Part shown: positions 43,653-54,162 of the stretch, in pieces | Layout: each line of letters begins with the position of its first letter | How positions within the stretch are numbered: the stretch's first letter is position 1 | DNA from: MFD09286-c1 sp963701015 | GTDB taxonomy: Bacteria > Bacteroidota > Bacteroidia > Bacteroidales > DTGW01 | Reading direction: 5' to 3' | Length of the DNA stretch: 64,000 nt | NCBI GenBank assembly: GCA_963701015.1 | Contig: OY969556.1 | Span: forward strand, 1,736,001-1,800,000 | Program-made: the position numbers and the translations under genes | Notes under the pieces: model-generated | Databases searched by the model: none | Seen by the model: only the letters and a program-made list of their open reading frames with translations | Told to the model about the DNA's origin: nothing

Positions 43653-45690
43653 TTACCACCAAACCTGTTTGTCATTTTCGTACGTAAATATCCTTTCTTC
43701 TTTGCCACCACTTAAATCCCTTAGCCAAAGTATTGAACCTTTTGGGACATTATCAAATTCAACTACCGTATCACGTGCAATCACTTTTCCCAAAGTCATG
43801 AACCTTTCATTATTCCAATACAACAATTCATACTCATCACCAGATTGAATGCTGTTCATGTCATTTCGTGCTATATAGCGTATTTTATTAATAATTGCAG
43901 GATTATCGAGTTTTAAGCCTACATATTTATAAATTATATTTGGCCTGGCATCTTCGAAAAATGTTTGGGTGTTATTGTCAAAACAAAGGTTTGGTGTATA
44001 AGGGTTGTACTTTCGTCCGGTGCTTCCAATTGGATAACCTTTTAATATCTTACCTGAAGGCGCAATAAACTCAATTTCTCCAATACTTGCACCGTCTCCA
44101 TCGTAAGGCAATTTTAATTCTTCTTTTGAAAAAACAAATCTAAGGTATTTGAAAACTGAATTAGAGCACAAACTTAGTTCTTCGAAATGTTCCCCCGGTG
44201 TTTCTTTTATTTTTGCCAAAATTACGGCATCGGAAAAATCAGGATTGTTAGCCCCTTCAAACATTCCATTTTTAAGGCATTCCAACCAATTAATCTTGCG
44301 CTTGTGCATATAATATTTTCTAGTCAGCTTTACTTTATATGTTTCTTTTTGTGGTTCAATGTATTCTATATTTCCTTTTTTACTTATTGTAAATGGCAAA
44401 GAAGCAGGTGTTTCTTTGCCGTTTGTATAATAGAGCGGCAAATACAAAACATCCCTTCCTAAATTGTTAAATATTGCATATTTTCCATCAATTATTTCGG
44501 TATAATCTATTACTGTCCATCCGGCATCGTTAAAAACACCTGCATAAATATATTTCGTGTTTTTGGGTATATTTTTAAGTTGAAGCTTTACATTAGTTAC
44601 AGCAACATATTCTTGGGTCACATCAAAAAACTTTGGTTCTTTAAATGTTTGCGGCACATCCCCTTTTGTATCTTCAAAAAGCTTTTCAATTTTATTATTT
44701 GTCGAGAAAGTTTTTCGATAGACTTTGCTTATTTTGTACTTATATGCTACAAAGGCATTTATATCGTTCAACGCTTCTTCAAAACTTACAAAGTTTCCAT
44801 TGCTGGTCCATAACCGAGTTCCAGTAATGTGTATTGTGGTCATTTCCATATTGTGGCAAGTAATCAATTGTGGCCGGAATACCAAAAGAGCGCAGAATCA
44901 TGGCCTTGTAATTCGAATTATCGGTACAAGCCCCATACATGGCTTTCAATATCAGGCTGGGTGGAATGTTGACAATATACCTGCCAAACCCATCGGAATA
45001 TTTTAATTCAGAATTCCGGTTTAACATGCGTGCCACTTCAATAATATCATTATTTTCTTTTATAGAATCATGTAACCATTTGAACTTTTCTGTAAACATT
45101 TCACGCCATGACTCAACAGGCTCATTAAAGTTCCTGTAGGGCAATATGTAATTACAAAAATTATCAAATGAAACGACTTTCCTGCTCCATGGGTTATTCC
45201 ATGCATCAAAAGCTTCATTGATATACTTTATAAAACTTTCAGTGGTAAATACATCTACATCTTTAACAAAGTGAAGGTTTCTAAAATCCATTGGTCCACA
45301 GATGTTTTGAAGTGAATCAAATAATTCATTGACCCCATTGGCATACCATGGTAAATTCTCCCTATAATCTGCCGGTTTATTTGCCAATATGTCGAAAATT
45401 ATATTATAATCCCTTAATTGCTTACCTTCATAATGACCAAGACCAATCATGTTTTCAACAAGAAAATAGGCTGACTTAAGCTTTAAACTGTCCTTAGGTG
45501 AATTAAAGTGTTTGAATACTTTTTCGAATTTTAGTCGATTCCCTTTACTCATTTTAAAAAGTGAATCTTTTACCCCGTCTGGATAATTACTACATGCACA
45601 TGAAGCAATGATAATGAAAACCAAAAATATAAAGTTTTTCAAAACGGGTTTTGATTGTATCATTTTATTTTTTTTGGACTTCCTATACAT
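43653..45690 (-). pseudogene. Transglutaminase-like lipoprotein, frameshifted
   Basis: Two reading frames join at about 44805: the first (45690 to 44779) has a lipobox (IIASCAC) and the transglutaminase core GACTDNSNYKAMILRSFGIPATIDYLPQYGNDHNTHYWN with the probable catalytic C and H; one extra C (GGACCAGC) then shifts the frame. The second continues with NGNFVSFEEALNDINAF to the end (about 380 codons), including a C-terminal F5/8-type-like domain (LRDLSGGKEERIFTYE). Joined length about 680. Related Bacteroidota transglutaminase-like proteins are often linked to SusC/SusD. Decay or sequence error. Confidence 0.82.
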
Positions 45691-45697
45691 AATTCAT

Positions 45698-46906
45698 TTA
45701 ATTTAAAGGATCATCAAGCAAAACTGAAATTAGTTTTTGATCCGGTTCTCCCGTCTGAGCATTATATATTGAAAATGCCCCCTTATAATCCCAGTTTGTC
45801 CATGCTATATTATTGCTTTCGAGAATATATCTTACATCACGGTACCAATTCAATCGGTCTGTACGGTGCACGGTTGGCAAACAGCCAAATTCACCACAAT
45901 ATAATTGCAATTCATTTCGCTTTGCATATTCAATGGGTTTGTGTAAACGCAGCAGTAAAGTGTCACGGTTATAATAACCATTGTACTCTTTAATTTTGCT
46001 TACAAGTTCATTGCTATAACTTTTAAGGGATTCTTCATCAATAGCCTGTCCGGGATATTGAACAGCGCCATCATAATCTTTTATTTCTGTCCAGGGGGCC
46101 TTGTAATGAGTAAGTACGAAAGGTGTATAAAAATGAAAGCTTACAATAATATTTTTATCGTTTGCCGGGATAACTAATTTATCAAATGTATCTGGTGACT
46201 GCCATCGGTTCGAACCGACAATAATTTTTCGGTTCGGCTCCTTTATCCTAATTGCCTTAATAGTATTTGAAAGTAATTCGTTCCAATCGTTTGGGTTATC
46301 TGCCACAGGTTCGTTCAGCAATTCGTAGGCAACAAGGCCAACAGGATATTTATTAAATTCATCGGATAATTGTAGCCATAGTTGTACAAATTTTTCTTTC
46401 TCATTTTTGTTTTTCCACAAAATGTTATTTGTATTACTGAACGAATGCGAAACGGTTTCATGCAAATCAAGCACAACCCTCAAATGGTTTTTTTTACACC
46501 AACCAATTGCATTATTTAAAAGCTTAAATATTTCAACTTTTTTATTGCCTTTTTCATCCCATAGGTGCATTTCATCAACAGGGATACGCAAATGGTCGTA
46601 ACCCACCTTTGAAATAAATTTTAAATCTTGTTCATTAAAAATTTGACTTAGGGCTACAGGGTTTTGTTCCGGGTTTTGAGAAAGCCAATGGCTTATGTTT
46701 ATACCCCGTTTTATTTGAAATATTTTATAAACTTTTTCATTTTCAGAAATAGAATTGTGTAATTTGTCTTCCTTTTTTCTATTTACACATGCTATGGCAA
46801 TAAGAAGTAAAAATAAGATTAATAACCTAAAAATCTTGAACAAAGAATGTCCCTTTTTGTAAAAGTGAGTAGGGGTAGTTATTCTATTTATATTAAACTT
46901 ATTCAT
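45698..46906 (-). CDS. GH5-family glycanase (cellulase-like), membrane or lipid anchored
   Basis: 402 residues. A hydrophobic helix at about 25-40 ending IAIACVN may be a lipobox after a long basic start. The GH5 barrel follows: RGINISHWLS, HLRIPVD, VVLDLHE, catalytic acid in YELLNEP (about 197-203), nucleophile in YCGEFGCLP (about 338). Cleaves beta-1,4-glucans, mannans or similar. 8-base overlap with the ligase-like gene upstream shows one operon. Confidence 0.9.
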   Translation of the reverse strand: MNKFNINRITTPTHFYKKGHSLFKIFRLLILFLLLIAIACVNRKKEDKLHNSISENEKVYKIFQIKRGINISHWLSQNPEQNPVALSQIFNEQDLKFISKVGYDHLRIPVDEMHLWDEKGNKKVEIFKLLNNAIGWCKKNHLRVVLDLHETVSHSFSNTNNILWKNKNEKEKFVQLWLQLSDEFNKYPVGLVAYELLNEPVADNPNDWNELLSNTIKAIRIKEPNRKIIVGSNRWQSPDTFDKLVIPANDKNIIVSFHFYTPFVLTHYKAPWTEIKDYDGAVQYPGQAIDEESLKSYSNELVSKIKEYNGYYNRDTLLLRLHKPIEYAKRNELQLYCGEFGCLPTVHRTDRLNWYRDVRYILESNNIAWTNWDYKGAFSIYNAQTGEPDQKLISVLLDDPLN

Positions 46907-48707
46907 TCTTAATCCCTTGTTTTTTCGATAATAAATACCAATTAATTTCTGTTTTAATATCCCTTACTTCCTCTGAATATATTTTAATTTTCATCGAACT
47001 AATTCTTTGCGCGATACTATCTGCCTTATTGGGCTGGTTTGTAATTCTATATAATTTAAAAAGCTTATATTTTGGAATAAATAAGTGTGGTACAAGAAAA
47101 GAGGCATTTTTATAATTCTCTTCTGCTTTAGTATAATTTTTTATTTTTTCATAGCTTTCCCCAAATATAATATACATATCGGAAGACAAACATAAATATC
47201 CATATTTCTCATATATATCGATACATCTCACATAATTGCCTGAATTGTGAAGGATGAAACCATAATTCATTATAAAAGACCTGTCGTTTTTAAGTACATT
47301 AAACAATTTGTTATATTGTGTTATATAATCTCCTTTACATTTCTCATAATCTGTAAAAGCTTTTTCCCATTTATGTCCGTTAGTAATTGAATTAGTTGCA
47401 TGGTAAATCAAAAGTATTGAAAAAATGATTATTGTGTGAGCGCCGATTAATACAAATTTTCTTTTTAATTCTATCTTCAAAATTATATTATTATTATTAT
47501 ATACTGATACTATTACAATTAAGATGAGAAAACAGATGAGAATTGTTTGGTTTTGTAAAGGATATGAGAAAAGCATACTTATTAATATAGCAATAATAGA
47601 TACCCTGACTATCGTCAACAAGTTTAGTTTTGTTTCTTTTCCAAAAGTATTTTTAAATGAAAAAATACTATAAATGGTAAATAATAGCATCATTAAAGCA
47701 ACTATGCCATATTCAACTGTAATTTGAAGGTAATCATTATATGCAAAATATATATTGTCAGCCAACAATCCATTTTTAATATCACAGAGGTTATTTTTAA
47801 AATAACTTATTTGAGCATATCTTATTTCTGTGAAAAAAGATTGATAACCGTGCCCAAACAATGGGGCTCCTTTAATTAGTTGTAGACAGTTTTGCCAAAT
47901 AAAAAGCCTCCCATCTGCCGATGATGATTTGAAGTTATATAATTCAAATGCACCCCAAATGCCAATAAATATAATGAAAATTAAAGCTAAGAAATATTTC
48001 TTAATTAAAATATTTCTTAATTTAAAATGATAAGCGATCATTAAACTTGTAACAAAACAAGATATCCACGAAGTTCTGGAAAATGAAATCACAATTACAA
48101 ATAGATGCATTATAATAGAACCTAATAATAGGTAACGAAGTATTATTTTCTTTTCATAAAGAAACAGACCAAGTGACAAAGTATAAGTTACAACTAAAAA
48201 GTTGGTTAAATCTCCTGAATTACCAAATGTTCCCCCCTGTTTGCTATTTAATAGTTCAGGTACAATACCAATAATTTGTAATAATCCGTAAAATAATTGG
48301 AACAAACCTGTTAATATTATTAAATAAAGGATAATGTTTATTAGTGTATCCCTACCATTTAAATATAATTTAAAAAAAAAATAACAAACTATAAGACAAA
48401 TAGAAAACAACATTAAATCAGGTTGAGAATTATATAATGGAGTTAAAAAATACCTTTCAATAAGATAAAGCCCTAATAATAAAATTGAGATATCCAAAAA
48501 GTTAATATCTATATAAAACAATTTCTTATTTCTTTTAAATACTAAAAACCAAATAATTGAAATCATTAAACATATTCCAAAAGCCTCCAAAACATATGAT
48601 AAAGTATGTATAAATAAGAAAGTCTTGATTAAAATAGTTGATAAGAATGTGGAAATCAGAATTAATAATGTGAATGATAATACAATATAAACGCTTTTCA
48701 TCCCCAA
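46899..48707 (-). CDS. O-antigen ligase/polymerase-like membrane protein with TPR tail
   Basis: 602 residues with about ten transmembrane helices over residues 5-420, a large periplasmic loop with FSRTSWISCF and GAPLFGHGYQSFFTEIRY, the Wzy_C/WaaL signature region (usual catalytic R/H sites), then a soluble C-terminal part with TPR-like helices (YVRCIDIYEKYGYLCLSSDMYIIFGESYEKIKNYTKAEENY). Members attach or polymerise sugars at the periplasmic face; some glycosylate proteins. Unusual company for SusC/SusD. Confidence 0.82.
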   Translation of the reverse strand: MGMKSVYIVLSFTLLILISTFLSTILIKTFLFIHTLSYVLEAFGICLMISIIWFLVFKRNKKLFYIDINFLDISILLLGLYLIERYFLTPLYNSQPDLMLFSICLIVCYFFFKLYLNGRDTLINIILYLIILTGLFQLFYGLLQIIGIVPELLNSKQGGTFGNSGDLTNFLVVTYTLSLGLFLYEKKIILRYLLLGSIIMHLFVIVISFSRTSWISCFVTSLMIAYHFKLRNILIKKYFLALIFIIFIGIWGAFELYNFKSSSADGRLFIWQNCLQLIKGAPLFGHGYQSFFTEIRYAQISYFKNNLCDIKNGLLADNIYFAYNDYLQITVEYGIVALMMLLFTIYSIFSFKNTFGKETKLNLLTIVRVSIIAILISMLFSYPLQNQTILICFLILIVIVSVYNNNNIILKIELKRKFVLIGAHTIIIFSILLIYHATNSITNGHKWEKAFTDYEKCKGDYITQYNKLFNVLKNDRSFIMNYGFILHNSGNYVRCIDIYEKYGYLCLSSDMYIIFGESYEKIKNYTKAEENYKNASFLVPHLFIPKYKLFKLYRITNQPNKADSIAQRISSMKIKIYSEEVRDIKTEINWYLLSKKQGIKNE

Positions 48708-48716
48708 TAATATCTT

Positions 48717-50354
48717 TTAAATACCTGTTTTATCAATTTCAACTTTATATTTTTTACTTAGAACTAATAATAATTCCTGAACTTTCAAATTAATTTTTTC
48801 ATTTTTTATTTGTGCCTCAATTTGAGAATAAGCATTTTTTAATTTTTTAATACATTGTCCCTCTTCACTTCTTTTATATATCAAAACATATTTATTATTG
48901 TATAGAATTGGTTTATTTGAAAGTGTATTTATATTCATTGTCAAAGTTTCATTTAAAAATTCATCAGGATAATTTTCATTACATTCTAAATTAATTTTAT
49001 AATTAGGTGTAAAATCATGTAGCCCTTTTATTATCGAAGGATCATTGGTTTTATGAGGCTGATTTTTTCTTATATACCACATTATTTTATGCATATTTTC
49101 AAATGCATCCTTATTTTTGTCAAAAGCATACAAATCTAAAATAATACTCTTCGGCTGTATGAATTTCATTTTGTTTTTATTATAAAAAGCCACTATTTCA
49201 GATAAATCTATCTTTATTTTATCAATAATATTCATTTGAACATATTCACCATTTACCACATTATTTTTAAAATTTTTTTGGTCTAACAAAAAAGTGTCAG
49301 TTTTATAGAGACCTAATTTCTCTGCTTCATTGCTAAGATAATCGTCATGATAATACTGGTTAATATAACTTAATAATGTTTCCTTATTATTTATATTATG
49401 TTTTAATATTAAATAATAATAATACTCGCGAAATGTATCGAAATTCAGTACTTTATTCGTATTGTCTATTTTATAGTGCAACAATTCAAAATTGTTATTA
49501 AATTCGAAAATAGAATGATTATTAGATATATATTTTGCAATAACATCTACATTTTCATAATTAAAAACAGGTTGGCATTTTTTTTCTATCTCTTTTGCCA
49601 TTTTATATTCAATTTCTTTTTCAAAACCCAAGGCAAGCTCTGATTGAAAGTTATCCTTTTCTTTTTGTGTTATTTCAATATTTTCAATATGATCTAGATA
49701 AAAATAGTAATAGTTACCTTCATAATAAATTAGTTTAGATATTTGCGATTCTTTCATATTGTACAGATAATCCTTCAATTCCCAAAATGCAATAAAAGGC
49801 CATTGTTGGGAAATATAACCTGTTTCAAGAAATGGATATTGATGGCATTTATTTTTTAATTTGTTATATTCTGCTAATGTTTTTATAACAGTATCGTTTC
49901 CTGTTACGTTTTTTAAACCTTCATAATTTTTAATTTGGATATAATCAAAATAAAACATTTTTTTTCTTTTTTCAGATTTGGATGAAGTTACATGTGTAAA
50001 AGTATCCTCAAAGGGAGAAATGGTCTTTTTCCACAAATAACCATACTTCTGTACCATCATAATCCTTGACGTATTTTCTACTAGTTTTTGTACAATTTTA
50101 AGTGTATCATAGCTTCTTTCATAAGCATCAGCAACAATCAAACAATCATTTAGATATTGCTTTTTCCACTTAATAATACTTTTAGTGTCATTTTTAGTAC
50201 TATCATTTAGGCCCCTACCTTTGTTTTTATTAAATTCATATTTGGTAATTTCAAGTTTTCCTATTTTTAGAACAATTTGTTTGTCTATTTTATTAGTGTT
50301 ACATGAATATAAAAATGAAATAAAAAAAAGTACCGTGGTGTAATATTTTTTCAT
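48717..50354 (-). CDS. Lipoprotein, probable parvulin-like peptidyl-prolyl isomerase/chaperone
   Basis: Start set at 50354 (MKKYYTTVLFFISFLYSCN, lipobox FLYSC). 545 residues. IVLKIGKLEITKYEFNKNK and a helical N-terminus look like SurA/PpiC chaperone domains; FIQPKSIILDLYAFDKNKDAF and NINTLSNKPILYNNKYVLIYKRSEEGQ look like a parvulin core. The assignment rests on pattern only. Could help fold the outer membrane proteins of this operon. Confidence 0.65.
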   Translation of the reverse strand: MKKYYTTVLFFISFLYSCNTNKIDKQIVLKIGKLEITKYEFNKNKGRGLNDSTKNDTKSIIKWKKQYLNDCLIVADAYERSYDTLKIVQKLVENTSRIMMVQKYGYLWKKTISPFEDTFTHVTSSKSEKRKKMFYFDYIQIKNYEGLKNVTGNDTVIKTLAEYNKLKNKCHQYPFLETGYISQQWPFIAFWELKDYLYNMKESQISKLIYYEGNYYYFYLDHIENIEITQKEKDNFQSELALGFEKEIEYKMAKEIEKKCQPVFNYENVDVIAKYISNNHSIFEFNNNFELLHYKIDNTNKVLNFDTFREYYYYLILKHNINNKETLLSYINQYYHDDYLSNEAEKLGLYKTDTFLLDQKNFKNNVVNGEYVQMNIIDKIKIDLSEIVAFYNKNKMKFIQPKSIILDLYAFDKNKDAFENMHKIMWYIRKNQPHKTNDPSIIKGLHDFTPNYKINLECNENYPDEFLNETLTMNINTLSNKPILYNNKYVLIYKRSEEGQCIKKLKNAYSQIEAQIKNEKINLKVQELLLVLSKKYKVEIDKTGI

Positions 50355-50394
50355 TATTGACAAATTATTTGAATGTTTCTAATTAATGATGTAA

Positions 50395-52018
50395 TTATTT
50401 ATTTCCTAAATTTGGGTTAAGTATTGTATCATTTGCTGGTATAGGTGAGAAATATACACTTTTATCGTAAACCCCAAAAGGTGGAGCCTCCTTCATTTGG
50501 GTTTCTTAATTTTGGTAAATCTTCCACCATTTCAAGCCTAACCAAATCGAACCAGCGGCCTTCTGGTTCACCGCACAACTCCCATGCACGCTCCTGTACC
50601 ACAGAATCAGCAAATGTTGTCGGCGATAAACCGGAGGGAAGATCATAAATCGAAGTCAAATTCAAATTGAGATGGTGCGCCCGTCTCCTAATTTCATTCA
50701 CACATTCGTAAGCTTTTGCATCAGGTTGGCCTGAACGCGCCATAGCTTCAGCATAAGTTAGAACCGTTTGTGCATAGCGGAAAATATATACCCTAGGTAT
50801 GCCAAAATAAAATTCAACTTCAACGCTATCTGTAGAACCAGGAACGAAAGGCAATTTGTAGTTTTTTTCATAAGAATCATAATAAAATTTACGGTAAGCC
50901 ATACGGCTGCATATGTTTACTGTATTAATGTGCAAATATCCCGAATCGACATGTATTATATTACCCAATGAATCGTATTGCGGATTATTATAATAAATTG
51001 TTGTATAAAATGTTATTTCTTTTCTATATCCTGCCGGATAATTATTGTAAAAATTAATCTCTACCGGAAAAAAATCAATGCTTAACCTTATATTAGATGT
51101 TAAATTAAAAACATAATCCACAGGATCATTAAATTTGCCACTATAAAAAGCTAATCCTCTTTGCAACGACCATTTTATCAAAGGAGTAGAACAGTATAAT
51201 GAAAAAACCGATTCAGCATTATATAAATGTGGCTTGTCCCATAAATAAGCAAAATCGTTTACCAAACCCAATCCAAAAAAACTTGCACTGTCAATAGTTT
51301 CGCCGGCTTCCTTGGCTGCAAATAAATATTTCGAGGCATCATTTGCAGGGTAACCTGCCCAGCTTAAATACACTTCGGCCAAAATTGCCTTTGCCGATCC
51401 ACGGTGTGGGGTTATAAAAGGAATACGGGCTGAACTATTATTTTTTGGCAATAGTTCCATTGCCATTTTAAGGTCGCTTTCAATAAAACTATATATTTGG
51501 GCATAAGTTGATTTCTTTATAGAGTAGCTAATATCAATATTATTAATGATTGGTATTTCTCCATAAACACGTGTTAGCCTGAAGTGACAATATGCCCTGA
51601 TTAAGTACATTTCGCCAAGTATTTCCTTTGTAGGCACATCTTTTATTAATACAGGATTGTATTGATTAATTATATTATTCACTGAAACTATGGTTGAATA
51701 AAGAAGAGTCCATGCAGCAAAAGGAAAGTCATCTCCACTTCCTGCATTATAACAATTTTGTTGGTTGCCTGAGAAATTATAAACTGCTTGACTATAATTT
51801 AAATCATCGCCTTTAAGATTTGCTGAGTAAAAATCGATAGAATAAAATAATGGAAGGGTAAGGCTCGCATATACTCCATCAGTTGCCGAAACCAACTGGT
51901 CATAGTTTGTAATTTTGCCTATTGAAATTTCCTCTGGATGAAAAAGTTTTTGGCAATTTGTAAAAAATATCAATAAAAGGAGTAAGGTCAAAAATAATTT
52001 CATTCGTAGAAAATTCAT
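50395..52018 (-). pseudogene. SusD/RagB-like surface lipoprotein with a late frameshift
   Basis: 518 codons in one frame: lipobox IFFTNC, helical TPR-like SusD fold (VSVNNIINQYNPVLIKD, EMYLIRAYCHFRLTRVYGEIPII, VLTYAEAMARSGQPDAKAYECVNEIRRRA, QERAWELCGEPEGRWFDLVR). One extra base near 50495 ends it at 50462 (STFWGLR). In the next frame the normal C-terminus continues: APPFGVYDKSVYFSPIPANDTILNPNLGNK, stop at 50395. SusD binds substrate as the lid of SusC. Loss of about 30 terminal residues may or may not abolish function. Confidence 0.88.
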
Positions 52019-52118
52019 ATTAAACTTTATGATTATATTTCTAAAAATCGTTTTCTCTATGTCTGTAATTAAAATGTTAAATTAAAGACCCTCCAAACTA
52101 AAATATTACAAATTTATT

Positions 52119-52562
52119 TTACCAATTAACATATGCCGTAGCAAATGCAGTTTGCCCAGCATGTAATGTGTTGGTAATAATATTAATATAATATTGATCA
52201 CCGTAAGTACCAATAGAATTATTTAAATTAATATATGATCCATTATATTCAGTATTATAAATTGGACCACTGATTATACTACTTCCAGCAAATTTAATAT
52301 CCACCTTTGTTGAGGCTTGTGCAACATCTGCATCAATGTACCCAGCTGAATTAGCACTAGCTTCTATCCCCCAAACAAAACCTTTCACAGAAGGATTAAT
52401 AGCTTGATATCCTGTAGGTAACGTCCAACCTTGTTGATTGTTATAAAGGCCAGTATGATAAGATGTCCCATTTGAAGCAGAATAAGTATCACTATGATCA
52501 GAGCCATAACTTATTAAAAAAGTGCCAAATAATGCTACAAAAAAAATAATTATTGTTTTCAT
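52119..52562 (-). CDS. Small secreted protein, first gene of the SusC/SusD operon
   Basis: 147 residues; signal peptide to about 19 (LISYG). Mature part is beta-rich and rich in S, T, N, Y, G (SDTYSASNGTSYHTGLYNNQQGW ... TAYVNW), like secreted adhesin or antimicrobial-type small proteins. No family recognised. Being the first gene before SusD, it may be the ligand, product or substrate handled by the system; this is speculation. Confidence 0.65.
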   Translation of the reverse strand: MKTIIIFFVALFGTFLISYGSDHSDTYSASNGTSYHTGLYNNQQGWTLPTGYQAINPSVKGFVWGIEASANSAGYIDADVAQASTKVDIKFAGSSIISGPIYNTEYNGSYINLNNSIGTYGDQYYINIITNTLHAGQTAFATAYVNW

Positions 52563-53216
52563 AATTTTATAATTTATTAAATTTTTAAATAAAAAATAAG
52601 AGGGTCTTTACTTTAAATTTTTTAAATGGATTCTCAAGTATTCTTTCATCATAAAATTTTAATTCTAAAAATAGAACATATGGTTGTCCTTTTACAAAAT
52701 GGAAATAGAAAATCTAATATTTATAAAAAAGAACCAAAGATCCATATTTCTCAATTATATTGAAATTTTTAAATTTCTTAAAACTCCTCAATAAATCTTT
52801 TCGGCACTTTTCACCTTTGCAATTGAGGTAATAATTATTTATTTTCCTTTTTTTGCTGCAAATAACATTTATTTGCGTTATAAAAATATATACAATAATT
52901 GAACGTTTAAGTGTAAATGAAGGATAATATTTTACCCCCCCCCCCCTATTAATAATCTAATTATTAGATACTTATGTATGTAATTTAGAATTTGTATAAA
53001 TAATGACTTATTGTTAGTCATAAGAAAACAGTATCAATGAAATACCCATAATTCCGCTTAGTGCAACTAAGCACGGCGTTCTCACTAACCAAGTGAGTAA
53101 ACATGAATGAGATTTTATAGTGTTTACCTTCGGTACGCCATTTGGGGTAAATTCTACCAAAATTTAAAATTATCTACGAATGAAATTTTGTATATTTGCA
53201 ATAAATAAAATTTAAT
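52563..53216. other. Noncoding 654 bases with a C12 tract and two hairpins
   Basis: No gene seen. Contains a homopolymer of 12 C (52935-52946), and two small hairpins CTTAGTGCAACTAAG (53057-53071) and CTCACTAACCAAGTGAG (53081-53097). The region lies between the divergent surface operon and zeta pair, so it must hold both promoters; a TAnnTTTG-type box tatatttgc stands at 53191-53199, just before the gene at 53217. Confidence 0.5.
52935..52946. repeat. Poly-C tract of 12 bases
   Basis: Twelve C in a row in otherwise AT-rich DNA, about 370 bases before the operon's first gene. Tracts of this kind slip during replication. Confidence 0.85.
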
Positions 53217-53432
53217 ATGCAGGTTCCAAAAGAAATATCTGGAAAAGCGTTAAAGACTTTGGTTAAAAAAGTTTCCAATAATGCTATAAGAGAAAATAGG
53301 GCATTGGGTTTAAATACTACTGCTTTAGTTGGCAGGAATATTGTATCCATTGCTCCTAATGGAACAAAAAAGGTTATCAAGCAATTACAAAAGCAATCAA
53401 AAACTACAAAAAAACGACTTACCATTGCCTAA
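53217..53432 (+). CDS. Small gene coupled to zeta-like toxin (putative antitoxin)
   Basis: 71 residues, basic (MQVPKEISGKALKTLVKKVSNNAIRENRALGLNTTALVGRNIVSIAPNGTKKVIK ...). Similar small proteins precede zeta-like genes in Bacteroidota. It overlaps the start region of the zeta gene. Confidence 0.75.
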   Translation: MQVPKEISGKALKTLVKKVSNNAIRENRALGLNTTALVGRNIVSIAPNGTKKVIKQLQKQSKTTKKRLTIA

Positions 53433-53451
53433 AAATACTTTAAGGGTTCGC

Positions 53452-54162
53452 ATGTTTGCCGGACCTAATGGTTCTGGAAAATCTACTTTAATCAAAATAC
53501 TTAAAGAAAAAATAGATTTTAAAATTTATTTAAATGCCGATGATATCCAGGAAGAAATAAACCTAAAACATTACATCGACCTTCAAAATTATTCTTTACA
53601 ACTAACCAATAACAATTGGCTCAAATATATTCTATCAGGGCCAGGGATACTGGCAAAAATATCTGACGATTTAAGTAAATCTGTTAAAATAGAAGATAAT
53701 ATACTCGTAGTTCAATCAAATGAGCCATTATCATATATTGCAGCCTGTATTGTTGATTTCTTAAGATTAATGCTCGCTCAACAAAAACAAACGTTTTCCT
53801 TCGAAACGGTAATGTCCCATCCTTCAAAAATAAATTTCATAAAACATCTCAAAAAGAAAGGATACCGCACTTATCTGTATTATATTGCAACGGAATCGGC
53901 CGATATTAATATAGAACGTATTAAAACCAGGGTTCAAAAGGGTGGGCACGATGTAGAACTTCAAAAAATTAAAGAGCGCTATCAAAAATCTTTATCCCTG
54001 CTATTACCCGCAATTAAAGCCTCCGACAGGGCTTACATTTTCGACAATTCAGGCACTTCAATGGAATGGATTGCTGAAATTACTTCAGGCAAAACAATTA
54101 ATATAAAAACTGAATATTTACCTTCCTGGTTTAATGACAATATAATTAAAAAGTTAAACTGA
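53452..54162 (+). CDS. Zeta-toxin-like P-loop kinase (element copy)
   Basis: From the Met at 53452 (MFAGPNGSGKSTLIKILKEK) 236 residues; the frame is open upstream to 53329, so the true start is uncertain and may overlap the small gene. Walker A GPNGSGKST, FYLNADDIQEE-type motif (IYLNADDIQEEINL), FSFETVMSHPSK, IERIKTRVQKGGHDV. Not close to the zeta gene at 5149. Confidence 0.85.
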   Translation: MFAGPNGSGKSTLIKILKEKIDFKIYLNADDIQEEINLKHYIDLQNYSLQLTNNNWLKYILSGPGILAKISDDLSKSVKIEDNILVVQSNEPLSYIAACIVDFLRLMLAQQKQTFSFETVMSHPSKINFIKHLKKKGYRTYLYYIATESADINIERIKTRVQKGGHDVELQKIKERYQKSLSLLLPAIKASDRAYIFDNSGTSMEWIAEITSGKTINIKTEYLPSWFNDNIIKKLN

